A stretch of 64,000 nucleotides of DNA. It comes from Epiperipatus broadwayi. Lineage: Eukaryota > Onychophora > Udeonychophora > Euonychophora > Peripatidae. Below are positions 58,701 to 64,000 of the stretch, piece by piece. The stretch's first letter is position 1; the number at the start of each line of letters is the position of its first letter. The stretch is from the NCBI GenBank assembly GCA_028023455.1, contig JAQFVV010000012.1, positions 6,732,499 to 6,796,498 of the forward strand, given 5' to 3'. The notes under the pieces were generated by a model that saw only the letters and a program-made list of their open reading frames with translations, had not been told where the DNA came from and ran no database searches. A program made the translations under genes and the position numbers.

Positions 58701-58989
58701 ATATATATTGCTTACAATAATCCCTTCATATACACTTTAATGCAATTTTTTTTAATGTCCTTTATTTTCCTGACAGTTTTGACTATCCTGCAGTCTTCAT
58801 CAGAGTAATCTTAAATTCCTCTACCTTTTAAAATAAAAAAAATCAGTTATTTTAAAAGATAGAGGAATTTAAGATCACTCTGATGAAGACTGCAGGACAG
58901 TCGAAACTGTCAGGAAAATAAAGGAATCATTAAAAAACTTTTTTGTATTAAAGTATATATGAAGGAATTATTGTAAGCAATATATATTA
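58701..58989. repeat. Hairpin element with hammerhead-like ends (Penelope-like), copy 2
   Basis: Nearly perfect ~130-bp inverted arms with the centre near 58842. Both arms carry the motif: minus 58770-58803 and plus 58880-58913. Outer parts share 'cttcatatacactttaatgc' with 15745. Confidence 0.75.
58880..58913 (+). ncRNA. Penelope-type hammerhead motif
   Basis: CTGATGA (58880-58886), stem II GACTG-CAGGA-CAGTC, GAAAC, then TGTCAGG. All core bases are present. Stem III would be only one or two pairs, as in dimer-acting forms known from Penelope-like elements. Stem I has about two pairs. Confidence 0.6.
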
Positions 58990-59049
58990 TTTAGTATTAT
59001 ACAGATAATTCTAAGGCAGTATGTAACTTACTTATACTGAATGATTTTA

Positions 59050-59265
59050 TATATGTAAATAGAGGGATTTGAACTCAGGATATTTTAGACTATTCATCCT
59101 CCACTCCATCTCAAGCTGCACATGACTACACACATGCCAAAAAGATACATGATTTCCAACATATGTAAACGTTAATGGACAGGCTTCAATTTTCTCACCC
59201 AACTATTTAGCCATCCATTTTACTGAAAAACCAAAAATGAAATTCTCAAAGCTCTTATTCAATTT
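59050..59265 (-). repeat. Hammerhead-bearing repeat, copy lacking the ribozyme
   Basis: Minus copy. The tail with B box near 59070 is present, as is the 'aatggacaggcttcaa' region, but about 90 bp including the ribozyme are missing between 59165 and 59170. Confidence 0.7.
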
Positions 59266-59639
59266 GATGTAGTCATACTCATGTAGACATTACATCAATC
59301 TAAATTCCGAGTTCAAATTTCTTTACTTACATACTATACAGATAGAAAATTACTATTGTTTGATTACAAGCATACTCACAACTTTAACACAAATATGAAA
59401 TTTAAATGAAAATAACTATTCCATGAGTTATAGATAAATGCTACTTATACATCAGTAAACAATAAAGAATAGAATATATCTTTTTATTCTTTATCATTTA
59501 TTGATGTGTGGTATTTATCCACAATTTAAAGGGAAGTTGATACTTTCATTTAAAGTTCATATTTAAAAAAAAAAAATTAAAGTTTACAGCTACATAAGTT
59601 TTCAATCGGAATTATAGCAGAAACTAATACTAGTAAATA

Positions 59640-60230
59640 TCACATCACTTCTTCAATCTATAAATCAAAGAACCAGCACAACCATCAAGAAATACTAACT
59701 TCAACAAGTAATGCAGCATTTTGTCAACACTTTGGATAAAGATTGCCTTAAGAAATTGGTGATGACAACATTGAAGAAAGCAATCACACAAGAAATAATT
59801 AATTAACCAGGAATTAATGCAACTGGATAAAGAAAAGAAAATCAACAAGACTGTAGAGAAGAACCAGGACATCAAAAACCTGAAGAAATTGATTTTGTAT
59901 TAAGAGGCCATGGGCAGTACTTTCAAAGAATTTGACCCTGACTTAAAACACTCCATCAAATCTTAAAATGTCTAAAATCAATAAATGAGACTTTATTATA
60001 AGTTGTACATAAAGAAGATCAAAGAAGCAAATTAATCATTTATTTTAAACTTTTTCTCTAACGATTCTCAAGCATCAATAACTGGTATACTCCTCTGAAA
60101 ACCATGATCATGAAAGGATTTAAAAGACAATTATAGACCCTTAGAATAAATATATAACTCATAAAACTGGATTATGATGAGTGCTCAATGGATTATAAGA
60201 AAGAACAATTTTAAGTTAGTGATTTTTTTT
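59640..60230 (+). repeat. Uncharacterised segment shared with 50.7 kb
   Basis: 59818-60220 aligns with 50715-51140. The upstream part (59690-59815) contains a frame reading 'QQVMQHFVNTLDKDCLKKLV' then MTTLKKAIT, which is coding-like but unrecognised. Confidence 0.5.
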
Positions 60231-61345
60231 CTTTTTTACATTTTGCCTGCATATATATTTTAAGTGCATACTTGTATAATACATATATAGTATAGTTTAC
60301 ACCTGCATATATTGTAAATCAGAATTTTTTAACTACTATATACTATGTTACATTGTTTGTTAATACAATATTAACAATTTATGACAATTTTTATCTGCAG
60401 GAATAAGCTAATTTTTTTTCTATAGAAAATCATTATAATCTCTCCTTTTTACATGATCTTCTTGTTTTAGATGAATTTTGGGAAACCAATTACTCTCACT
60501 AAGTGAGGTAAAGATATATATGTTATATGTGCTTCTCAATAACTTTGATAGTTTTCTTCCTCTGTTGAATAGAATTGCGTATTTCAAAATTGTTTGTTAA
60601 ACTTTACTATGCCAATGCATTGTGGAATTAATATAATATCTGCAAGTTCACTTGATGACTTTCCAATTCCAGAATAAAATGCCATATAACTATGAGTCTC
60701 AGGGTATTGATAATGATGAATAGCTATTTGTTCATTTACTCACTTCATATAGTCTGAAGAATCCATATTATTACATACATATAAGAATGTTTTCACATAT
60801 TTTTTGTAATATATATGCCTAAGTACAAATTTAACAATTACATATTAAAAAAATGCTGATGATTAGAGATAAACAGGAAATACGTAGTTGAAAACAAGGT
60901 ATCAGAAAAAAATAGCACAACTATAAACACTTTTATGTAATAATTTATAATATATTTTACAAAGAATTATACATTGAATTTTTAAAAAATCTACGGCACT
61001 TTTTTACATGCACTAACACACTCAAAAAAATTATAAATAATGCCAAACTGTGTAAGTTGTTAATATACCAAATGATAAACCACAATTAGAAGATTGTATA
61101 GATAAAAAGAGACAAGCCAAGAAACTAGCCAGAATAATATAAATCCTACTAAACAACCCCTAATACATATTTTTTATAATATATATGTAAACAAATGGAG
61201 TAAATCCCAGGCTATGATTTAAAATCACTCTAAATATTAAATAAAGGATCAAGAAAAGAATGAATCCACCTATTCTTGGTAGCTCTGATGTTTACATGCG
61301 CAATGAGCTATGTTTAATCTAAAAGTTTACATATTAATCTTGTTT
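60231..61345. other. AT-rich spacer
   Basis: No gene recognised. Confidence 0.5.
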
Positions 61346-61445
61346 GGTCAAGCATTGGTGGTCGAGAGGTCAGCTCAGTGCCTTACAAGCAGTTGTCCCG
61401 GGTTAGCGGGTTCGCTTCCCGGCCGATGCTATAACACATGAAAAA
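61346..61445 (+). mobile_element. tRNA-derived SINE, best copy, with 10-bp duplication
   Basis: CAAGCATTGGTGGTCGAGAG (A-box region), 'ccttacaagcagttgtcccg', B box GCGGGTTCGCTTCCCGG, 'ccgatgctataacacatg', then an A run. AATCTTGTTT flanks it at 61336-61345 and 61446-61455. Total length is about 100 bp. The A-B spacing fits a polymerase III promoter. It lacks the CCA-ready acceptor pairing of a working tRNA. Confidence 0.85.
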
Positions 61446-61519
61446 AATCTTGTTTAAATATTACAATCGAGGTGTTAAAAGAGAGATGCTGTCTCCAATC
61501 TTAGTTTAATAACTCTTAA

Positions 61520-62259
61520 CCTTTTAACCGCTAATTTTATCATTGGTTGTATCAGATAAAAATCAAATCTTTTAATTGGCCAACTCACAAACTGAAGACA
61601 AACCTATTGTTAAAACATATTCGCCTATAATATTAAATTCAACTCAGATACATTTATAAAAAGTATATAATTAATTTTTAAGGTTGTGAAGACAACGAAA
61701 GTTCTTTCAAAAATAAATTGCTATTTATTTATTCTAAGATAATCAATATCGGCAACATAAAAGTTATAATGTAAACAAAAAGATCGACTTTTACGTTATA
61801 GAAAAGTAAATATTTCTTTTTATTACAACTTCAATATTTGTACTAAAATCTTCAATATTTTTCGAAAATAATTTTGTTTTTTTATTATTCTCTCTGAAAA
61901 TTATGTTTAATTTCCATAAATATTATTTAATAATAATTTAAATCGTATTCGAAATGAAAATCTCAGCGTTTTTCTTTATTTTCTTTGATCAGGCAGTTTC
62001 TTTGTTCTTTCCAGCCAATCAGAATGTCTTTTTCGGCTGAGAGCATGCTAAGAACCAATCACAAATAATGTTCCTTCTTTGTTTAGGTTTAAATGCGTTT
62101 TTTCTCTATTTTTTACTTCTAAAATAAATCGGAAGATGTCACCATCGTACAGAACTTTTAAAAACGAATTCAATACGTATTTAACGAATTTTTTCGTATG
62201 AAAACGAACTGAGTTAGAGTGATTTCAGATGTCGACGAGGAGCCTCGTCAAAAACAGTC
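61520..62259 (-). mobile_element. 745-bp TTAA element family 1, copy 2
   Basis: TTAA at 61516-61519 and 62260-62263. The left end is CCTTTTAACCGC. The CpG hairpin GACGAGGAGCCTCGTC lies near 62234-62249. The right terminal segment is shortened by about 6 bp relative to 47993. It is inverted with respect to the 47993 copy. Confidence 0.9.
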
Positions 62260-62439
62260 TTAAATGCCATATTCCATCTGGTTGATAAATTAATTTCACT
62301 CTGAATTATCAACAATATTGACAAAGGTATACTTATAAATATCAAAGCTACCAAAAATAGGTGGATTCATACTATTCTCGATCCTTTGTTCCACATTTAG
62401 AATGCTTTTAAGTCATAGCCTGGGGAGAGTAATTTACTC

Positions 62440-62870
62440 GCTTTGTTTGCATATGTATTAAATGGATTATGTCCTTTACATGTGGGGTTCAGATTGACCT
62501 TAGGTCAACATGGGTGTGACAATAATCTCAGCCTCAGGGTGGCCTTTGGGCATTCCATCATCAGATTTTCAATTGGATGGACGGTTGAAGAGTTGGGAGT
62601 GTGGAGTGGATTGAAGCCTGTCCATTAAACTATGAGGATAGTCTATCTTAATATATATCTGAGCACTTATACTATATATGTGTGTAAAGATGATAGTCTG
62701 GACCAACTGATGATTGCTGGTTTAGCATGAAATACGTATATTGGTGATTATTTATCTTTTCAGCATATGTGTGTTTAGGTGTATCAGTGTTATTAGATAG
62801 AGTGGAGAGAGGTGGGTGGTGTGAAAGTCTGTGCTCATATACCCTATATTATATCATTAAGCTATGTTTA
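62440..62870 (+). repeat. Hammerhead-bearing interspersed repeat, long copy
   Basis: Near-complete copy: the 'tttacatgtggggttcagat' start, 'tcagattttcaattggatgg', the ribozyme at 62703, then the 'gtgtgaaagtctgtgctcat' tail in which the B box has decayed. The open frame 62443-62628 is incidental. Confidence 0.8.
62703..62744 (+). ncRNA. Hammerhead ribozyme motif, best stem III
   Basis: CCAA (62703-62706), CTGATGA (62707-62713), TTGCT-GGTTT-AGCAT (62714-62728), GAAA (62729-62732), TACGTA (62733-62738, perfect 3-bp stem III), cleavage triplet ATA, TTGG (62741-62744). The only flaw is a T-T mismatch at the base of stem II. Confidence 0.85.
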
Positions 62871-63729
62871 ATTAAAAGGTTTAATATATATATATATATT
62901 TGATATTTTTGTTACGTTTGTAAGATTTTTTTTATAAAAGGAATTTAAGTTTGAAAATGTATATATATAATTAAAAATACTTTAATTATCTTGAGGCATT
63001 ATTATTTCATTATAAAAGAATGAAAGAAAATTGTGTTAAATATTTTAAAAAAAGAAAGAAAGAATTAAATTATTCTAAGTTTATTTTGTTTTAAAATGAA
63101 TATTAATTAAATAAATACAAAGAAGAAATTGAAAATATAAGTTATTTTTCAAGTTGACCATCTGTGATTATTTTCTAATTTCTGACTACTTTTATCATTT
63201 TTTCATAAATTATAATTCTGTTCTCTCTATAATGCTAATCGTAACATCTAGTGCCAATTTTTTTATTAATCTAAGGTATAATTAAGAGTGCACAACATAT
63301 GATAGAAAATTAATCATAAAATAACACTTCAAATTCTCTCTCAATTATAACCACATTAGTAGGGTCTAATAAAATAATTTGTCTGCTCTAACTATCTTGA
63401 GGACTTTAATGCTATTGGTAAGATTTTTCAAGTTGGATAATCTTTATGTGGTAGTCTACCGTTATTGATATGGTCCTATTAAATGACATTGCCAAGATTT
63501 ATTATTAGTATAAAATTTTTTAATGGCCTGGCGTTTCTTTATTTCTGCCAAGAATAATTCTATCAAAATTAGCAACAAACTATAAAACAATTGTTTACTT
63601 TTTTTGATCAATTGCTAACATATAATACCGATGGATATTGATATCTTATTTTATTAAACTAGTGTAACACTTCTAATGACTCAAAAATATATCTTTTTAA
63701 AAAAATGCAATGTCGATCAGTTTTATTTA
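62871..63729. other. AT-rich spacer
   Basis: TA and T runs. No gene recognised. Confidence 0.5.
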
Positions 63730-63805
63730 TATGTCAAAGCGAACCCGGGCCAGCTGCTTGAAAGGCAGCTATGCTAACCGCTAGGCCACCAACGCTTGAC
63801 ATGAC
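63730..63805 (-). mobile_element. tRNA-derived SINE, variant close to a tRNA
   Basis: Minus strand: AAGCGTTGGTGGCCTAGCGG then TTAGCATAGCTGCCTTTCAA, GCAGCTGGCCCGGGTTCGC and 'tttgacatat'. It has the A box, a clear anticodon-like stem (GCTGC/GCAGC) with loop CTTTCAA, and the B box GGGTTCGC. It lacks the segment between B box and 'gacatat' seen in other copies. The A-box GGCCTAGCGGTTAGCAT resembles tRNA-Glu, a hint to the ancestor. Confidence 0.7.
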
Positions 63806-64000
63806 TATAAGTTTGTTTGTTTCTACATGTTAGTAAAATCACTGTTAATCACGTTCTGTCGGATCTTATTGTATAATCTTGGTTCTAATTAGTTTTTTTT
63901 ATAATTTCAGATAGTCATTTATAATTCTCAAGTCTATCCAGCTAAGAAAGTTATACTTTTTACTAGGCTATTATTAACCTTATTTTTATAAATGTGTAGT

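Noticed and set aside
63730-63805. Functional tRNA gene
   Set aside because: A and B boxes and an anticodon-like stem are present, but acceptor-stem pairing is missing and related SINE copies occur across the window.

Overview
This window looks like a repeat-packed stretch of an AT-rich invertebrate animal genome. It has no bacterial-style gene density and no long intact gene. Long stretches are simple AT-rich DNA, and almost everything recognisable is a transposable element or a relic of one. The LINE proteins (PHD-finger/esterase ORF1, GDMN endonuclease, a C-terminal Cys/His motif) resemble elements I know from arthropods, especially chelicerates. That taxonomic hint is weak.

Layout. 0-10 kb: AT-rich DNA with hammerhead-bearing repeats, three ~100-bp tRNA-derived SINEs, hairpin elements and MITE copies. 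10.5-14 kb (minus strand): the 5' part of an APE-type LINE with a ~900-residue ORF1 and only the start of ORF2. 18.5-20.5 kb: a decayed hAT transposon with a ZBED5/ZMYM6-like transposase. 20.7-22.4 kb: a ~348-bp satellite interrupted by a long palindrome. 24.5-27.6 kb: RTE-like LINE remnants on both strands, with a GC-richer insertion carrying a minisatellite. 28-31 kb: hammerhead repeats and a TA-flanked inverted-repeat element. 31.3-42.4 kb: a head-to-tail cluster of one CR1/L2-like LINE family, interrupted by a 2-kb LTR-like element, a 553-bp palindrome and an 870-bp TTAA-flanked element. 43-46.5 kb: MITEs and an inverted pair of hammerhead repeats carrying a 399-bp hAT MITE. 47.4-50.5 kb: a hAT-like element with a TTAA element nested in it, then a second TTAA element. 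51.2-54.4 kb: the only stretch with possible host exons. 54-64 kb: AT-rich DNA, hairpins, a second copy of the 745-bp TTAA element, a hammerhead repeat and SINEs.

The most notable signal is ribozyme structure. A dispersed ~400-bp repeat, present about nine times, contains a 42-nt hammerhead fold (CCAA, CUGAUGA, 5-bp stem II, GAAA, UAC/GUA stem III, UUGG) in eight copies, three of them nearly intact. A different group of hairpin elements carries a second, Penelope-like hammerhead motif whose stem II covaries between copies. Several precise nested insertions with target-site duplications allow the order of insertion to be read directly.
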